Counted from the stretch's first letter, positions 1-9,873 are shown. The stretch is 34,347 bases of DNA from Roseomonas mucosa (GCA_945878375.1 CAMDWG010000027.1:1-34347); one strand, 5' to 3'. Notes: a model not told the origin generated them from the sequence alone. Made by a program: numbers and translations.

Positions 1-149
1 AAGGCGTGGAGATGGTGATGCCGGGCGACAACGTGTCGATGGACGTCGAGCTGATCGCGCCGATCGCGATGGATGAAGGCCTGCGCTTCGCGATCCGCGA
101 AGGCGGCCGCACCGTCGGCGCTGGCGTCGTCGCCAAGATCGTCAAGTAA
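1..149 (+). CDS. tuf: Elongation factor Tu, C-terminal fragment
   Basis: This is the last 48 residues of EF-Tu, the GTPase that delivers aminoacyl-tRNA to the ribosome. The reading frame enters at base 3 and ends in TAA; the 5' part lies outside the window. The visible residues match the third beta-barrel domain, including the MVMPGDNV segment and the family's typical ending [16 protein letters not shown]. The stop is 22 bases before rpsJ, the usual str-to-S10 junction in proteobacteria, so tuf and the S10 operon may be cotranscribed. No promoter is recognisable in the gap. Identification is secure despite truncation. Confidence 0.95.
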   Translation, partial: GVEMVMPGDNVSMDVELIAPIAMDEGLRFAIREGGRTVGAGVVAKIVK

Positions 150-171
150 GCCGGGATCTGGTCGCACGGTC

Positions 172-480
<309 letters not shown>

Positions 481-502
481 CGCGGTCGAAGGGACCAGAA
501 AC

Positions 503-1192
503 ATGGCCACGAACGGCCGTACGGGGCTGATCGCCCGCAAGCTGGGGATGACCCGGCTTTTCAATGACGACGGCTCCACCGTGCCGGTGACCGTGCTTCA
601 CCTCGATGAGGTGCGCGTGGTCGCCAACCGGACCTCCGACAAGGATGGCTATGACGCTGTCCAGGTTGGCGTCGGCACGGCCAAGCCGAAGAACGTCACG
701 AAGCCCCAGAAGGGCCATTTCGCGAAGGCCGGCGTCGAGGCGCCGCGCAAGGTTGTCGAGTTCCGCGTTCCGGCCGAAGCGCTTGTCGCTCCGGGTGCGA
801 AGCTGACGGGCGATCACTTCGTGAAGGGCCAGAAGGTCGATGTCACCGGTGTGACGGTCGGCAAGGGCTTTGCGGGCGGCATGAAGCGCTGGAACTTCGC
901 GGGTCTCGAAGCCTCGCACGGCGTCTCCATCAGCCACCGTTCGCTGGGTTCGACCGGTAACCGCCAGGATCCGGGCAAGACCTTCAAGAACAAGAAGATG
1001 GCCGGCCATCTCGGCGTCGAGCGCGTCACCACCCAGAACTTGGTGGTGGCCGGGCACGACCTCGGCAAGGGCCTGCTCCTGATCAAGGGTGCCATTCCCG
1101 GCCCGAAGGGTGGATATGTGCTGGTGCGCGACGCGGTGAAGCGCGCGCGTCCGGCCGATGCGCCCTTCCCGGCCGCCGTGGCGCAAGGGTGA
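503..1192 (+). CDS. rplC: 50S ribosomal protein L3 (uL3)
   Basis: L3 is an early-assembly protein whose central loop reaches towards the peptidyl transferase centre. The 229-residue product begins [14 protein letters not shown] after a short N-terminal stretch, the classic L3 opening, and contains the loop [16 protein letters not shown] followed by GNRQDPGK. The glutamine in that last motif aligns with the one methylated by PrmB in E. coli; methylation here is inference. A short C-terminal tail rich in Ala and Pro makes it about 20 residues longer than the E. coli protein. rplD follows after 6 bases. Confidence 0.97.
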   Translation: MATNGRTGLIARKLGMTRLFNDDGSTVPVTVLHLDEVRVVANRTSDKDGYDAVQVGVGTAKPKNVTKPQKGHFAKAGVEAPRKVVEFRVPAEALVAPGAKLTGDHFVKGQKVDVTGVTVGKGFAGGMKRWNFAGLEASHGVSISHRSLGSTGNRQDPGKTFKNKKMAGHLGVERVTTQNLVVAGHDLGKGLLLIKGAIPGPKGGYVLVRDAVKRARPADAPFPAAVAQG

Positions 1193-1198
1193 ACTGAT

Positions 1199-1843
1199 AT
1201 GCTGAAGGTTCCCGTCATCACGCTGGACAATGCGCCGGCGGGCGAGATCGAGTTGCCGGAGGCGCTGTTCGGCGCTTCTCCGCGCGCCGACATCCTCGCG
1301 CGCGTCGTGCATTGGCAGCTCGCGAAGCGTCGCGCCGGCACGCACAAGGCGAAGGGCATGGGGGAGGTCTCCGGGACCACCAAGAAGCCCTATCGCCAGA
1401 AGGGCACCGGCAACGCCCGCCAGGGGTCGCTGCGCGCGCCGCAGTACCGCAAGGGCGGCGTCGTGCATGGCCCGGTGGTTCGCAGCCATGCCTACAGCCT
1501 GAACAAGAAGGTCCGTCGCCTCGGCCTGATCCATGCCCTGTCCGCGAAGGCGGCCGAGGGCAAGCTCGTTGTCCTCGATGCGGCTTCGGCTGGGACGGAT
1601 GCCAAGACTTCGGCGTTCGCGGCGAAGCTCAAGGCGCTCGGCTGGACCAGCGCACTGGTGGTGGATGCGGCAGTCGACGCCGATTTCGCACGCGTCACGC
1701 GCAACCTGCCGAAGGTCGATGTGCTGCCGACGATGGGCGCGAATGTTTACGACATCCTCCAGCACGACGTGCTGGCGGTGACCCGCGCGGGCGTCGCGGC
1801 GCTCGAGGCGCGGCTCAATGGCAGCGAGGAGGCCGCGGCATGA
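1199..1843 (+). CDS. rplD: 50S ribosomal protein L4 (uL4)
   Basis: L4 lines the constriction of the peptide exit tunnel through an extended loop. The 214-residue product contains that loop, visible as [20 protein letters not shown] followed by a Gly/Arg-rich segment, then the globular C-terminal half ending in the VYDIL motif. In E. coli L4 represses the S10 operon; whether that operates here cannot be judged because the operon leader is not in the window. Its stop overlaps the rplW start in an ATGA arrangement, implying translational coupling. Confidence 0.97.
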   Translation: MLKVPVITLDNAPAGEIELPEALFGASPRADILARVVHWQLAKRRAGTHKAKGMGEVSGTTKKPYRQKGTGNARQGSLRAPQYRKGGVVHGPVVRSHAYSLNKKVRRLGLIHALSAKAAEGKLVVLDAASAGTDAKTSAFAAKLKALGWTSALVVDAAVDADFARVTRNLPKVDVLPTMGANVYDILQHDVLAVTRAGVAALEARLNGSEEAAA

Positions 1844-2172
1844 GCGAGACTTCCGAAAAGCCGCGTGGCGTGCAGCTGTCCGCCGAGCGCATGTACCAGG
1901 TGATCGTGTCGCCGCTGGTGACCGAGAAGGCGACCCGGCTGAACGAACTCAGCCAGGTGACCTTCCGTGTCGCCCTCGACGCGACCAAGCCGGAGATCAA
2001 GGCCGCGGTCGAGCGCCTGTTCTCGGTGACGGTCGAGGGCGTCAACACGGTCGTGATGAAGGGCAAGACCAAGCGGTTCCGCGGTCGCGAAGGCCGCCGG
2101 TCCGACTGGAAGAAGGCGATCGTGAAGCTGCAGGCCGGCCAGTCGATCGACCTCACCACGGGGCTCGCGTGA
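1840..2172 (+). CDS. rplW: 50S ribosomal protein L23 (uL23)
   Basis: L23 sits at the tunnel exit and is the docking site for trigger factor and SRP. The start is the ATG overlapping the rplD stop by four bases; a longer in-frame reading upstream is a shadow of rplD. The 110-residue product has about ten extra N-terminal residues, then [11 protein letters not shown], which is the family's opening motif, and later [20 protein letters not shown], the conserved basic loop and following segment. rplB starts four bases downstream. Confidence 0.96.
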   Translation: MSETSEKPRGVQLSAERMYQVIVSPLVTEKATRLNELSQVTFRVALDATKPEIKAAVERLFSVTVEGVNTVVMKGKTKRFRGREGRRSDWKKAIVKLQAGQSIDLTTGLA

Positions 2173-2176
2173 CACC

Positions 2177-3013
2177 ATGGCACTGAAGAATTTCAACCCG
2201 GTTACGCCTTCGCTGCGCGGCACGGTTCTGATCGACCGTTCCGAGCTGTGGAAGGGCACGCCGGTCAAGGGGCTGACCGTCGGCAAGACGAAGTCCGGCG
2301 GCCGCAACAACCATGGCCGCACGACGGTCCGGTTCCGGGGCGGCGGACACAAGCAGTCCTACCGTCTGGTGGATTTCAAGCGCCGCAAGTTCGACGTCCC
2401 CGCGGTCGTCGAGCGCCTGGAATACGACCCGAACCGCACGGCCTTCATCGCGCTCCTGAAGTACCAGGATGGCGAGCTGGGCTACATCATCGCGCCGCAG
2501 CGCCTGAAGGCGGGCGACACGGTGGTGAACGGCTCGAAGGGCGCGGACATCAAGCCGGGCAATGCGATGCCGCTGGCGAACATCCCCGTCGGCACGATCA
2601 TCCACTGCATCGAGCTGAAGCCCGGTGCAGGCGCGAAGATGGCCCGTTCGGCCGGCACCTTCGCGCAGCTGGTCGGCAAGGATTCCGGCTACGCGCAGAT
2701 CAAGCTGATGTCCGGCGAGGTTCGCGTCGTGCGGGCCGAGTGCATGGCGTCGATCGGCGCGGTGTCGAACCCGGACAATTCGAACCAGGAACTCGGCAAG
2801 GCCGGCCGCATGCGGTGGATGGGCTTCCGCCCGCACAACCGCGGCGTGACGATGAACCCGATCGACCACCCGCATGGTGGTGGTGAAGGTCGTACCTCGG
2901 GTGGCCGCCATCCGGTCACGCCTTGGGGCAAGCCGACGAAGGGCGCGAAGACGCGCAACAACAAGCGGACCGACGGGCTCATTGTCCGGCGCCGCAACGC
3001 GACGAAGGGCTGA
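2177..3013 (+). CDS. rplB: 50S ribosomal protein L2 (uL2)
   Basis: L2 is a large primary 23S-binding protein needed for subunit association and peptidyl transferase assembly. At 278 residues it is of normal length. The opening [11 protein letters not shown] and the C-terminal signature [17 protein letters not shown] followed by [11 protein letters not shown] are diagnostic and include the conserved histidine associated with activity in E. coli. No strong Shine-Dalgarno is visible in the four-base gap after rplW, so initiation probably relies on coupling. It is followed after five bases by rpsS. Confidence 0.98.
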   Translation: MALKNFNPVTPSLRGTVLIDRSELWKGTPVKGLTVGKTKSGGRNNHGRTTVRFRGGGHKQSYRLVDFKRRKFDVPAVVERLEYDPNRTAFIALLKYQDGELGYIIAPQRLKAGDTVVNGSKGADIKPGNAMPLANIPVGTIIHCIELKPGAGAKMARSAGTFAQLVGKDSGYAQIKLMSGEVRVVRAECMASIGAVSNPDNSNQELGKAGRMRWMGFRPHNRGVTMNPIDHPHGGGEGRTSGGRHPVTPWGKPTKGAKTRNNKRTDGLIVRRRNATKG

Positions 3014-3018
3014 CGGCC

Positions 3019-3297
3019 ATGCCGCGTAGCGTCTGGAAGGGGCCGTTCGTTGACGGCTACCTGCTCAACAAGGCGGAGATGTCCCGCGCTTCGGGCCGCA
3101 GCGAGATCATCAAGATCTGGTCGCGCCGCAGCACGATCCTGCCGCAGTTCGTCGGCCTGACCTTCGGCGTGTACAACGGGAAGAAGTTCATTCCCGTGCA
3201 GGTGACGGAGAACATGGTCGGCCACAAGTTCGGCGAATTCTCGCCGACGCGCACCTTCAACGGCCATTCGGCCGACAAGAAGGCGAAGCGAGGCTGA
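3019..3297 (+). CDS. rpsS: 30S ribosomal protein S19 (uS19)
   Basis: S19 binds the 3' major domain of 16S rRNA with S13 in the subunit head. The 92-residue product starts [16 protein letters not shown], the exact family opening, and ends in the usual basic tail with the core motif [14 protein letters not shown] longer in-frame reading begins inside rplB but is discarded, because the chosen ATG gives the normal length and follows the rplB stop by five bases. One base separates it from rplV. Confidence 0.97.
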   Translation: MPRSVWKGPFVDGYLLNKAEMSRASGRSEIIKIWSRRSTILPQFVGLTFGVYNGKKFIPVQVTENMVGHKFGEFSPTRTFNGHSADKKAKRG

Positions 3298-3298
3298 G

Positions 3299-3703
3299 AT
3301 GAGCAAGCCGAAGCACGAGCGTACGCTCGAAGAGACCGAGGCGCAGGCCGTCCTGCGCAATATCCGCGTCTCGCCGCGCAAGCTGAACCTGGTAGCCGCG
3401 CTGATCCGCGGCCGCTCGGCGCAGGATGCGGTGGCGACGCTGACCTTTTCCAAGCGCCGCATCGCCCAGACGGTGAAGAAGACGTTGGAAAGCGCGATCG
3501 CCAACGCCGAGAACAACCACCAGCTCGATGTCGACCGCTTGGTCGTCTCGCGCGCCGAGGTTGGCCGGGCGGTGGTGATGAAGCGCTTCCACGCCCGTGG
3601 CCGCGGCCGCGCGTCGCAGGTCGAGAAGTGGTTCAGCCATCTCAAGATTGTGGTGGCGGAGAAGACCGCGGACGCGCCGGCGCCGCAGCAGGAGGCCGCG
3701 TAG
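3299..3703 (+). CDS. rplV: 50S ribosomal protein L22 (uL22)
   Basis: L22 spans the 50S particle and its beta-hairpin forms part of the exit tunnel. The product is 134 residues against 110 in E. coli, with extra charged residues at the N-terminus and an Ala/Pro-rich C-terminal tail. The core [18 protein letters not shown] and the hairpin [18 protein letters not shown] are clear. The start overlaps nothing and lies one base after the rpsS stop. The stop is one base from the rpsC start. Confidence 0.96.
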   Translation: MSKPKHERTLEETEAQAVLRNIRVSPRKLNLVAALIRGRSAQDAVATLTFSKRRIAQTVKKTLESAIANAENNHQLDVDRLVVSRAEVGRAVVMKRFHARGRGRASQVEKWFSHLKIVVAEKTADAPAPQQEAA

Positions 3704-3704
3704 T

Positions 3705-4382
3705 ATGGGCCAGAAAATCAATCCCATCGGCCTTCGGCTCGGGATCAACCGTACCTGGGATAGTCGGTGGTTCGCCACGGGCGACTACTCCCGGATGCTG
3801 CATGAAGACCTGAAGCTGCGGCGGACGCTGCGCGATCGCCTGAAGGGCGCTGGCGTGTCCCGCGTCGTGATCGAACGCCCGGCGAAGAAGCCGCGCGTCA
3901 CGATCCACGCTGCGCGGCCCGGCGTCGTCATCGGCAAGAAGGGCGCGGACATCGAGGTGCTCCGCAAGGACCTCGCGAAGATGGCCGGCGCCGAGGTGTC
4001 GCTGAACATCGTCGAGATCCGCAAGCCCGAGATCGACGCGACGCTGGTGGCCGAGAGCATCGCCCAGCAGCTGGAGCGCCGGGTGGCTTTCCGCCGTGCG
4101 ATGAAGCGCGCGGTGCAGTCCGCCATGCGCCTCGGCGCCGGAGGCATCCGGATCAACTGCTCCGGGCGTCTCGGTGGCGCTGAGATCGCGCGCATGGAGT
4201 GGTACCGCGAAGGCCGCGTGCCGCTGCACACGCTGCGTGCGGATATCGATTTCGGGACCGCGACCGCGAAGACCACCTACGGCACCTGCGGTGTCAAGGT
4301 GTGGATCTTCAAGGGCGAGGTGATGGCCCATGATCCGATGGCGCAGGACAAGCGCGCCGCGGAACAGGCTCCGCAGCGCTGA
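3705..4382 (+). CDS. rpsC: 30S ribosomal protein S3 (uS3)
   Basis: S3 forms the mRNA entry channel with S4 and S5. The 225-residue product starts [20 protein letters not shown], the standard opening. The KH domain is seen with the loop [13 protein letters not shown], and the C-terminal domain with [20 protein letters not shown]. An in-frame extension into rplV exists but is a shadow; the selected ATG gives the canonical N-terminus. Thirteen bases separate it from rplP. Confidence 0.98.
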   Translation: MGQKINPIGLRLGINRTWDSRWFATGDYSRMLHEDLKLRRTLRDRLKGAGVSRVVIERPAKKPRVTIHAARPGVVIGKKGADIEVLRKDLAKMAGAEVSLNIVEIRKPEIDATLVAESIAQQLERRVAFRRAMKRAVQSAMRLGAGGIRINCSGRLGGAEIARMEWYREGRVPLHTLRADIDFGTATAKTTYGTCGVKVWIFKGEVMAHDPMAQDKRAAEQAPQR

Positions 4383-4395
4383 TTGGTGATGTGAC

Positions 4396-4821
4396 ATGTT
4401 GTCTCCGAAGCGCACAAAGTTCCGCAAGGCCCACAAGGGCCGTATCAAGGGCGTCGCCAAGGGTGGGTTCAGCCTCACCTTCGGCGGCTTCGGCCTGAAG
4501 GCGTTGGAGCCCGAGCGGGTGACGGCGCGCCAGATCGAAGCGGCCCGCCGCGCGATCACGCGCGCGATGAAGCGCCAGGGCCGCGTCTGGATCCGCATCT
4601 TCCCCGATGTGCCGGTCTCGACGAAGCCTGCAGAAGTCCGCATGGGCTCCGGCAAGGGTGCCCCCGAGTATTGGGTGGCCCGCGTGAAGCCGGGCCGCAT
4701 CATGTTCGAGCTCGACGGCGTGTCGAACGAGATCGCGCGCGAGGCGCTCGAGCTCGGTGCGGCCAAGCTGCCGATCAAGACCAAGATCGTGACGCGCCTC
4801 GGCGCGTCGCCGGAGGCCTGA
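4396..4821 (+). CDS. rplP: 50S ribosomal protein L16 (uL16)
   Basis: L16 sits near the A- and P-site tRNA elbows and is important in late 50S assembly. The 141-residue product opens [19 protein letters not shown] and carries the conserved [20 protein letters not shown] segment. In E. coli an arginine of this protein is hydroxylated by YcfD; this window says nothing about that enzyme. The gene ends two bases before rpmC, consistent with coupled translation. Confidence 0.97.
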   Translation: MLSPKRTKFRKAHKGRIKGVAKGGFSLTFGGFGLKALEPERVTARQIEAARRAITRAMKRQGRVWIRIFPDVPVSTKPAEVRMGSGKGAPEYWVARVKPGRIMFELDGVSNEIAREALELGAAKLPIKTKIVTRLGASPEA

Positions 4822-4823
4822 TC

Positions 4824-5036
4824 ATGGCGATGACCAAGGTTGGCGATGTTCGCGTGAAGAGCGCGGATGAGCTGCAGGAGATGCTGGTTGACCTTCGGAA
4901 GGAGCAGTTCAACCTGCGCTTCCAGCGGGCGACCGGCCAACTCGAGGCGGTGGGGCGCATCAAGGAAGTGCGCCGGACGATCGCTCGGGTGAAGACGGTG
5001 ATGGCCGAGCGCAATCGCGCTCCGGCGAAGTCGTAA
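4824..5036 (+). CDS. rpmC: 50S ribosomal protein L29 (uL29)
   Basis: L29 lies beside L23 at the exit tunnel and contributes to trigger factor and SRP binding. The 70-residue product has the two-helix layout and motifs typical of the family: a Leu-rich first helix with [20 protein letters not shown], then [18 protein letters not shown]. The ATG follows the rplP stop by two bases; the longer reading in this frame is an rplP shadow. rpsQ begins 13 bases downstream. Confidence 0.96.
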   Translation: MAMTKVGDVRVKSADELQEMLVDLRKEQFNLRFQRATGQLEAVGRIKEVRRTIARVKTVMAERNRAPAKS

Positions 5037-5049
5037 GGGGTACCGGGCG

Positions 5050-5349
5050 ATGCCGAGGCGCGTCCTCACGGGCCGGGTGGTCAGCGAAAAGACCGACAAG
5101 ACGGTGACCGTCCTTGTCGAGCGTCGCGTGATGCACCCGCTCTACAAGAAGTTCATCCGCCGCTCGAAGCGCTATGCCGCGCATGACGAGGCGAACCTCT
5201 GCAAGGAGGGGGACCTCGTCTCGATCGAGGAATGCCGTCCGATCAGCAAGACGAAGTCCTGGCTGGTCGTCGCGCGCAACGGTGAGTCTGTGGCGCGTCC
5301 GGCTGGCCTCGAGCTTGCCGGTGCCGCTGCGGCGCCGATGGGGGCCTGA
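5050..5349 (+). CDS. rpsQ: 30S ribosomal protein S17 (uS17)
   Basis: S17 is an OB-fold primary 16S-binding protein of the 30S body. The product is 99 residues, about 15 longer than in E. coli, owing to an Ala-rich C-terminal tail. The N-terminal [20 protein letters not shown], the segment [19 protein letters not shown], and [11 protein letters not shown] are family signatures. It is separated from rplN by three bases. Confidence 0.96.
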   Translation: MPRRVLTGRVVSEKTDKTVTVLVERRVMHPLYKKFIRRSKRYAAHDEANLCKEGDLVSIEECRPISKTKSWLVVARNGESVARPAGLELAGAAAAPMGA

Positions 5350-5352
5350 TCC

Positions 5353-5721
5353 ATGATCCAGGTCGAATCCAATCTCGACGTCGCCGACAATTCCGGTGCT
5401 CGCCGCGTCCAGTGCATCAAGGTGCTGGGCGGCTCCAAGCGGAAGACGGCGTCCGTCGGCGACGTGATCGTGGTCTCCGTCAAGGAAGCCATTCCGCGTG
5501 CCAAGGTGAAGAAGGGCGAGGTGCATCGCGCCGTCATCGTCCGCACGGCCTACCCCGTGCGGCGCATCGACGGCACGGCGATCCGCTTCGACGGCAACGC
5601 CGCGGTTCTCATCAACAAGCAGGGCGAGCCGATCGGCACGCGCATCTTCGGACCGGTCGTGCGCGAGCTGCGTGCGAAGAAGTTCATGAAGATCATCTCG
5701 CTGGCGCCGGAGGTCCTGTAA
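5353..5721 (+). CDS. rplN: 50S ribosomal protein L14 (uL14)
   Basis: L14 contacts 16S helix 14 and is the binding site for the silencing factor RsfS. The 122-residue product matches the family length almost exactly. It starts [20 protein letters not shown] and ends with the family motif FGPVVRELR and the usual [11 protein letters not shown] terminus. It is flanked by very short gaps (three and four bases). Confidence 0.98.
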   Translation: MIQVESNLDVADNSGARRVQCIKVLGGSKRKTASVGDVIVVSVKEAIPRAKVKKGEVHRAVIVRTAYPVRRIDGTAIRFDGNAAVLINKQGEPIGTRIFGPVVRELRAKKFMKIISLAPEVL

Positions 5722-5725
5722 GGCC

Positions 5726-6046
5726 ATGGCCGCGAAGATCAGGAAGGGCGACAAGGTCCAGGTGCTGGCCGGTCGCGACAAGGGCAAGCGCGGGGAGGTT
5801 ATCCGCGTGGTGCCGAAGGAAAGCCGTGCCTTCGTGCAGGGCGTGAACATGGTGAAGCGCCATGAGAAGCCGCAGGGCATGAGCCGCCCGGGCGGCATCA
5901 CGGAGAAGGAGGGTCCGATCGACCTTTCCAACCTGGCGCTGCTGGACCCCAAGACGGACAAGCCGACCCGCGTCGGCTTCAAGACGCTTGAGGATGGCAC
6001 GAAGGTCCGGGTCGCGAAGGGCTCGGGCGAGGTGATCGACCGATGA
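5726..6046 (+). CDS. rplX: 50S ribosomal protein L24 (uL24)
   Basis: L24 initiates 50S assembly and lies near the tunnel exit. The 106-residue product contains a KOW motif at its N-terminus ([20 protein letters not shown]) and the segment [12 protein letters not shown] typical of bacterial L24. Its length equals the family norm. The TGA stop overlaps the rplE ATG in an ATGA junction, so rplE is translated by coupling. Confidence 0.97.
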   Translation: MAAKIRKGDKVQVLAGRDKGKRGEVIRVVPKESRAFVQGVNMVKRHEKPQGMSRPGGITEKEGPIDLSNLALLDPKTDKPTRVGFKTLEDGTKVRVAKGSGEVIDR

Positions 6047-6768
6047 GCGATACGAAGAAGGGCGCGGCCGCCAAGAAGGGCGGCAAGCCGGCTGCTGGCG
6101 GCAAGGCAGCGGCTGGCGGCAAACCGGCTGCTGGCGGCAAGGCAGCGGCTGGCAGCGACCGTGGCGGCCAGGCGGCGACGAACGTCACCGTCAAGGCTGG
6201 CCCGGCGGCTGCTTCGCCGGCCGAGCTGCCGCGCCTGCGGAAGCATTACGACGAGGTCGTGCGCAAGCGGCTGTCCGACGAGTTCGGCTACAAGAACCCG
6301 ATGGAAGTGCCGAAGCTCGAGAAGATCGTCGTCAACATGGGCGTCGGCGAAGCCGCCGGCGACCAGAAGAAGCTCGACGCGGCCGTGGCCGAGCTGATGG
6401 CGATCACCGGGCAGAAGCCCGTGAAGACCAAGGCGAAGAAGGCGATCGCCGGCTTCAAGATCCGCGAGGGTCAGGCGATCGGCTGCAAGGTCACGCTCCG
6501 CAAGGCGCGCATGTATGAGTTCCTGGACCGCCTGGTCACGATCGCGATGCCTCGCGTTCGCGACTTCCGCGGCCTTCCCGGAAATCGTGGCTTCGACGGC
6601 CGTGGCAACTTCGCCATGGGCATGAAGGAGCAGATCGTGTTCCCCGAGATCAACTATGATCGCGTGGACACGATTCGCGGGATGGACATCCAGTTCGTCA
6701 CGACGGCGAAGACCGACAAGGAAGCCAAGGCCCTCCTGAAGGCCTTTGATCTTCCCTTCGCCAGCTGA
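6043..6768 (+). CDS. rplE: 50S ribosomal protein L5 (uL5) with repeat-rich N-terminal extension
   Basis: L5 anchors 5S rRNA to the central protuberance and contacts P-site tRNA. Canonical sequence begins only near residue 63 ([15 protein letters not shown]) and continues through [11 protein letters not shown], and [20 protein letters not shown]. The product is 241 residues against about 180 in the family. The extra 60 residues are Gly/Lys/Ala-rich, with four tandem six-residue units of type GGK(P/A)AA. The chosen ATG overlaps the rplX stop (ATGA), which supports the extended start; no good internal ATG sits at the canonical position. The extension looks disordered and basic, so extra rRNA contact is possible but inferred. 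Confidence 0.95.
   Translation: MSDTKKGAAAKKGGKPAAGGKAAAGGKPAAGGKAAAGSDRGGQAATNVTVKAGPAAASPAELPRLRKHYDEVVRKRLSDEFGYKNPMEVPKLEKIVVNMGVGEAAGDQKKLDAAVAELMAITGQKPVKTKAKKAIAGFKIREGQAIGCKVTLRKARMYEFLDRLVTIAMPRVRDFRGLPGNRGFDGRGNFAMGMKEQIVFPEINYDRVDTIRGMDIQFVTTAKTDKEAKALLKAFDLPFAS
6079..6150 (+). repeat. Tandem repeat in rplE, 2 x 36 bp
   Basis: Two 36-base units are tandem and identical except for one AAG/AAA change. Each unit encodes two six-residue modules (GGKPAA then GGKAAA), so the region is also four 18-base modules. It lies wholly in frame inside the N-terminal extension of L5, so copy number change by slippage would keep the frame. Confidence 0.9.
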
Positions 6769-6827
6769 ACCCGTTTGGAAAACCGTCGGGCTGCGCGCCC
6801 GGCAGGTTCCGGAGGAATTGAGACGAC

Positions 6828-7133
6828 ATGGCCAAGACCTCGTCAGTCGAGAAGAACAACCGTCGTGCACGGCTCGCGAAGCTGCACGCCCCGAAGCGCA
6901 ACGCCCTCAAGGCGGTGGTGATGGACCGTGACCGGCCCGTCGAAGAGCGCTTCGAGGCGACGCTGAAGCTCGCGCAGCTGCCGCGCAACGGCGCCAAGAT
7001 CCGCGTCCGGCTTCGCTGCGAAGTGACCGGCCGTCCCCGCGGGAATTACCGCAAGTTCAAGCTGTGCCGGAACATGCTGCGGGAGATGGCCAATACCGGC
7101 CAGCTTCCCGGCGTGGTCAAGGCGAGCTGGTAA
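6828..7133 (+). CDS. rpsN: 30S ribosomal protein S14 (uS14), zinc-free form
   Basis: S14 is a head protein of the small subunit. At 101 residues this is the long form lacking the CxxC zinc ribbon of the short paralogue; the two cysteines present are not arranged as CxxC pairs. The C-terminal [20 protein letters not shown] is diagnostic. The 59-base gap after rplE contains a small GC-rich hairpin (arms 6787-6791 and 6797-6801) and a GGAGG placed about 12 bases before the ATG. Confidence 0.96.
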   Translation: MAKTSSVEKNNRRARLAKLHAPKRNALKAVVMDRDRPVEERFEATLKLAQLPRNGAKIRVRLRCEVTGRPRGNYRKFKLCRNMLREMANTGQLPGVVKASW

Positions 7134-7145
7134 GGAGGGCTGCGC

Positions 7146-7544
7146 GTGTCGCTGTCCGATCCGCTGGGTGACCTGCTCACCCGCATTCGCAACGCCCAGG
7201 GCGCACGGCAGAGCCGTTGCGTCGCCCCGGCCTCCAAGCTGCGGGAAAACGTGCTCGATGTACTGAAGCGGGAGGGCTACATCCGCGCCTTCTCGACTGA
7301 GCAGCTTCGCCCCGGGGTGAAGGTGATCAGCATTGAGCTGAAGTATTCCGAGGGCGAGCCCGCCATCAAGGAGATCCATCGGGTCTCCAAGCCGGGTCGG
7401 CGCGTCTACTCGAAGATCGCGGAGCTGCCGAGGTTCTATTCAGGCCTCGGCATCTCCATCCTCTCCACGCCGAAGGGCGTGATGAGCGACCATGAGGCTC
7501 GCACCGCCAATGTTGGCGGTGAAGTCCTCTGCCGCGTGTTCTGA
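7146..7544 (+). CDS. rpsH: 30S ribosomal protein S8 (uS8)
   Basis: S8 binds 16S helix 21 centrally and, in E. coli, also represses the spc operon at the rplE region. The 132-residue product begins with a GTG start ([20 protein letters not shown]), the exact family opening, and ends with the S8 signature [19 protein letters not shown]. The GTG is preceded by AAGGAGGG, a strong Shine-Dalgarno. Autogenous control is known for E. coli but is not shown here. Confidence 0.97.
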   Translation: MSLSDPLGDLLTRIRNAQGARQSRCVAPASKLRENVLDVLKREGYIRAFSTEQLRPGVKVISIELKYSEGEPAIKEIHRVSKPGRRVYSKIAELPRFYSGLGISILSTPKGVMSDHEARTANVGGEVLCRVF

Positions 7545-7557
7545 GGAGGGCAGGGGA

Positions 7558-8091
7558 ATGTCTCGCGTCGGCAAATACCCGGTGCCCGTGCCCTCCGGCG
7601 TCCAGGTGGCGCTGCAGGGCCGCACGGTGGTGGCCAAGGGCAAGCTCGGGGAACTCAAGCTCGACCTGACCGATCATGTGGATGTGACGATCGAAGGGGC
7701 CGAGGTGGCCGTTGCGCCTCGCGGCGCCGACCGTCATGCGCGCATGATGTGGGGCACCACGCGCAGCCTGATCCAGAGCATGGTGACGGGCGTGTCCACG
7801 GGCTTCACCAGGTCCATGGAAATCACCGGCACCGGCTACAAGGCGGCGGTGCAGGGGAAGGACCTGATCCTGAACCTCGGCTACAGCCATGAGATCCGCT
7901 ACCCGATCCCGGCTGGGATCAGCATCACCTGTGAGAAGCCGACTTCGGTCAAGGTGGCCGGTTCGGACAAGCGCCAGGTGGGGCAGGTCGCGGCCGAAAT
8001 CCGCGCCTATCGCGGGCCGGAGCCCTATAAGGGCAAGGGCGTGCGCTACGACAACGAGGTGATCCTCCGGAAGGAGGGTAAGAAGAAGTAA
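7558..8091 (+). CDS. rplF: 50S ribosomal protein L6 (uL6)
   Basis: L6 lies near the sarcin-ricin loop and factor-binding site. The 177-residue product equals the E. coli length. It starts [17 protein letters not shown]; the second domain holds [20 protein letters not shown] and the C-terminal signature [14 protein letters not shown]. The ATG is preceded by GAGGAGGG; a longer in-frame reading starting in rpsH is rejected. Its stop overlaps the rplR start by one base. Confidence 0.97.
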   Translation: MSRVGKYPVPVPSGVQVALQGRTVVAKGKLGELKLDLTDHVDVTIEGAEVAVAPRGADRHARMMWGTTRSLIQSMVTGVSTGFTRSMEITGTGYKAAVQGKDLILNLGYSHEIRYPIPAGISITCEKPTSVKVAGSDKRQVGQVAAEIRAYRGPEPYKGKGVRYDNEVILRKEGKKK

Positions 8092-8453
8092 TGGCCGACA
8101 AGCTCGCATTGATGGAGCGCCGCCGCTCGCGGCTGCGCTACCAGCTGAAGGTCAAGTCCGGTGGGCGCCCGCGCCTGTCGGTCTTCCGGTCCGGCAAGCA
8201 CATCTACGCCCAGGTGATCGACGACAAGCAGGGCCGCACGGTCGCCGCTGCTTCGAGCATCGAGAAGTCGATGCGCGATGGGCTCAAGACCGGTGCCGAC
8301 AAGGACGCGGCGACGGCGGTGGGCAAGCTGGTGGCGGAGCGTGCGCTCGCCGCGGGCGTGACGGCGGTCGTGTTCGACCGCGGTCCCTACATCTACCATG
8401 GTCGCGTCAAGGCGCTCGCGGAGGCTGCCCGCGAGGGCGGCCTGTCGTTCTAA
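8091..8453 (+). CDS. rplR: 50S ribosomal protein L18 (uL18)
   Basis: L18 binds 5S rRNA with L5. The 120-residue product has the basic N-terminus [11 protein letters not shown], the core [20 protein letters not shown], and the C-terminal [20 protein letters not shown] followed by the usual REGGLSF-type ending. Length and motifs are all normal. The start overlaps rplF by a single base (TAATG). Confidence 0.97.
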   Translation: MADKLALMERRRSRLRYQLKVKSGGRPRLSVFRSGKHIYAQVIDDKQGRTVAAASSIEKSMRDGLKTGADKDAATAVGKLVAERALAAGVTAVVFDRGPYIYHGRVKALAEAAREGGLSF

Positions 8454-8464
8454 GGAGTTCGGGA

Positions 8465-9097
8465 ATGGCAAGGGGTCCGATGGGCGGCGGCGAAGGCGGT
8501 GGCGAGGGCGGTGATCGCCGTCGTGGCCGCGGTCGCGATCGCGGCAACGAAAACCGCCAGGAGCGCCAGGAAGGCGACGAGCTCAAGGACAAGCTCGTCA
8601 CCATCAACCGCGTCGCCAAGGTGGTGAAGGGCGGTCGTCGCTTCAGCTTCGCCGCGCTCGTCGTGGTGGGCGACCAGAAGGGCCGCGTCGGCTGGGGTGC
8701 CGGCAAGGCCCGCGAGGTGCCGGAGGCGATCCGCAAGGCGACGGAGCGTGCCAAGCGTGGCATGATCCGCGTGCCGATGAAGGAAGGCCGCACGCTGCAT
8801 CACGACATCATCGGCGAGTTCGGCGCCGGTCGCGTGATCCTGCGGGCCGCGCCGGCTGGTACCGGCATCATCGCCGGTGGCCCGATGCGCGCGGTGTTCG
8901 AAACGCTCGGCATGGGCGACGTCGTCGCCAAGTGCACCGGCACGACGAACCCGCACAACATGGTGAAGGCGACCTTCGCCGCGCTCGGCCGCACCACCAG
9001 CCCGCGGGCTGTGGCGGCGCGCCGCGGCAAGAAGGTCACCGACCTCCTCGGTCCGAAGAAGGACGCCGAGGCGGCGGCGGAGGCGGCCAATGGCTGA
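8465..9097 (+). CDS. rpsE: 30S ribosomal protein S5 (uS5)
   Basis: S5 takes part in decoding fidelity and mRNA unwinding at the entry site. The product is 210 residues against 167 in E. coli. The first 40 residues are a Gly/Arg-rich, probably disordered extension (repeats of GGGEGG, then GRGRDRG). The S5 fold then follows, with [38 protein letters not shown] and [16 protein letters not shown]. Long N-termini are common in alphaproteobacterial S5. The stop overlaps the rpmD start by eight bases. Confidence 0.97.
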   Translation: MARGPMGGGEGGGEGGDRRRGRGRDRGNENRQERQEGDELKDKLVTINRVAKVVKGGRRFSFAALVVVGDQKGRVGWGAGKAREVPEAIRKATERAKRGMIRVPMKEGRTLHHDIIGEFGAGRVILRAAPAGTGIIAGGPMRAVFETLGMGDVVAKCTGTTNPHNMVKATFAALGRTTSPRAVAARRGKKVTDLLGPKKDAEAAAEAANG

Positions 9098-9278
9098 AGA
9101 CAAGAAGACCGTGAAGGTGACCCAGACCGGGTCGCCGATCGGCCGCAAGCCCGGCCAGCGTGAGACGCTGATCGGGCTCGGCCTGAACAAGATTCGCCGG
9201 TCGCGCGAGCTGGAGGATACTCCGGCCGTGCGTGGGATGATCCGCAAGGTCGCCCACCTGGTGAAGGTGGAGGGCTGA
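9090..9278 (+). CDS. rpmD: 50S ribosomal protein L30 (uL30)
   Basis: L30 is a small 50S surface protein. The 62-residue product shows [39 protein letters not shown] and a C-terminal [13 protein letters not shown], matching the family throughout. The start ATG lies inside the last codons of rpsE, a coupling arrangement. One base separates its stop from rplO. Confidence 0.96.
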   Translation: MAEDKKTVKVTQTGSPIGRKPGQRETLIGLGLNKIRRSRELEDTPAVRGMIRKVAHLVKVEG

Positions 9279-9279
9279 C

Positions 9280-9780
9280 ATGGTCAAGCTCAATGAGATC
9301 CGCGACAATGAAGGCGCGCGGAACACGTTCAAGCGCATCGGTCGCGGCATCGGGTCCGGCAAGGGCAAGACCGGCGGCCGCGGCGTGAAGGGCCAGAAGG
9401 CGCGTACCGGCGTGACGCTGAATGGGTTCGAGGGCGGTCAGCTCCCGATCTATCGGCGTGTGCCGAAGCGCGGCTTCGTGAACCCGTTCCGCAAGAACTA
9501 TGCGGTGCTGAACATCGGCGTCCTCGACCAGGCGATCGCGGATGGCCGTCTGCCGGCTGGCGCGCCGATCGATGAGGCGGTGCTGAAGGCGGCTGGCGTG
9601 GTCAAGACCTCATCCAAGCTGGTCGGCGTTCGCCTGCTGGCGAAGGGCGAGATCAAGCGGGCGGTGACGCTGACGGTCACCGGCGCCTCCGCTGCCGCGA
9701 TCGCGGCGGTCGAGGCTGCTGGCGGCACGGTTACGGTGACGGCCCCCGCCGCGCCTGCCGCAGAGGCGGCCGAGGGCTGA
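9280..9780 (+). CDS. rplO: 50S ribosomal protein L15 (uL15)
   Basis: L15 is a central organiser of 50S assembly. The 166-residue product opens with [15 protein letters not shown], followed by the Gly-rich rRNA-binding arm [20 protein letters not shown]. It is about 20 residues longer than the E. coli protein because of an Ala-rich, slightly acidic C-terminal tail. It is the last ribosomal gene before secY and is followed by a 111-base gap with two hairpins. Confidence 0.97.
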   Translation: MVKLNEIRDNEGARNTFKRIGRGIGSGKGKTGGRGVKGQKARTGVTLNGFEGGQLPIYRRVPKRGFVNPFRKNYAVLNIGVLDQAIADGRLPAGAPIDEAVLKAAGVVKTSSKLVGVRLLAKGEIKRAVTLTVTGASAAAIAAVEAAGGTVTVTAPAAPAAEAAEG

Positions 9781-9790
9781 CGGATGGGGT

Positions 9791-9821
9791 GTCGCCCTTG
9801 CACCTTGGTGGTGCGGGCGAC
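9791..9821 (+). other. Hairpin 1 in the rplO-secY gap
   Basis: The arms GTCGCCC-TT-GCACC and GGTGCGGGCGAC pair perfectly apart from a two-base TT bulge on the 5' side, with a five-base loop. No T run follows, so it is not a typical intrinsic terminator. It could stabilise the upstream ribosomal mRNA end or modulate secY expression; both are inference. Confidence 0.6.
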
Positions 9822-9838
9822 GCTTGATGATGGCTGCG

Positions 9839-9873
9839 CTGCGGCGTCCCAGGCAGGGCTTGGGGCGCCGCAG
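9839..9873 (+). other. Hairpin 2 in the rplO-secY gap
   Basis: A 12-base-pair stem (CTGCGGCGTCCC with GGGGCGCCGCAG, one G-T wobble) with an 11-base loop ends about ten bases before the GAGGAGGG Shine-Dalgarno of secY. Its position means it could limit ribosome access to secY or mark an RNA processing point. There is no T run. Confidence 0.6.

Noticed and set aside
4960-6870. Very long - strand open frame of 636 codons across rpsQ to rplE
   Set aside because: Antisense shadow of five ribosomal genes; no recognisable domain and no plausible start context.
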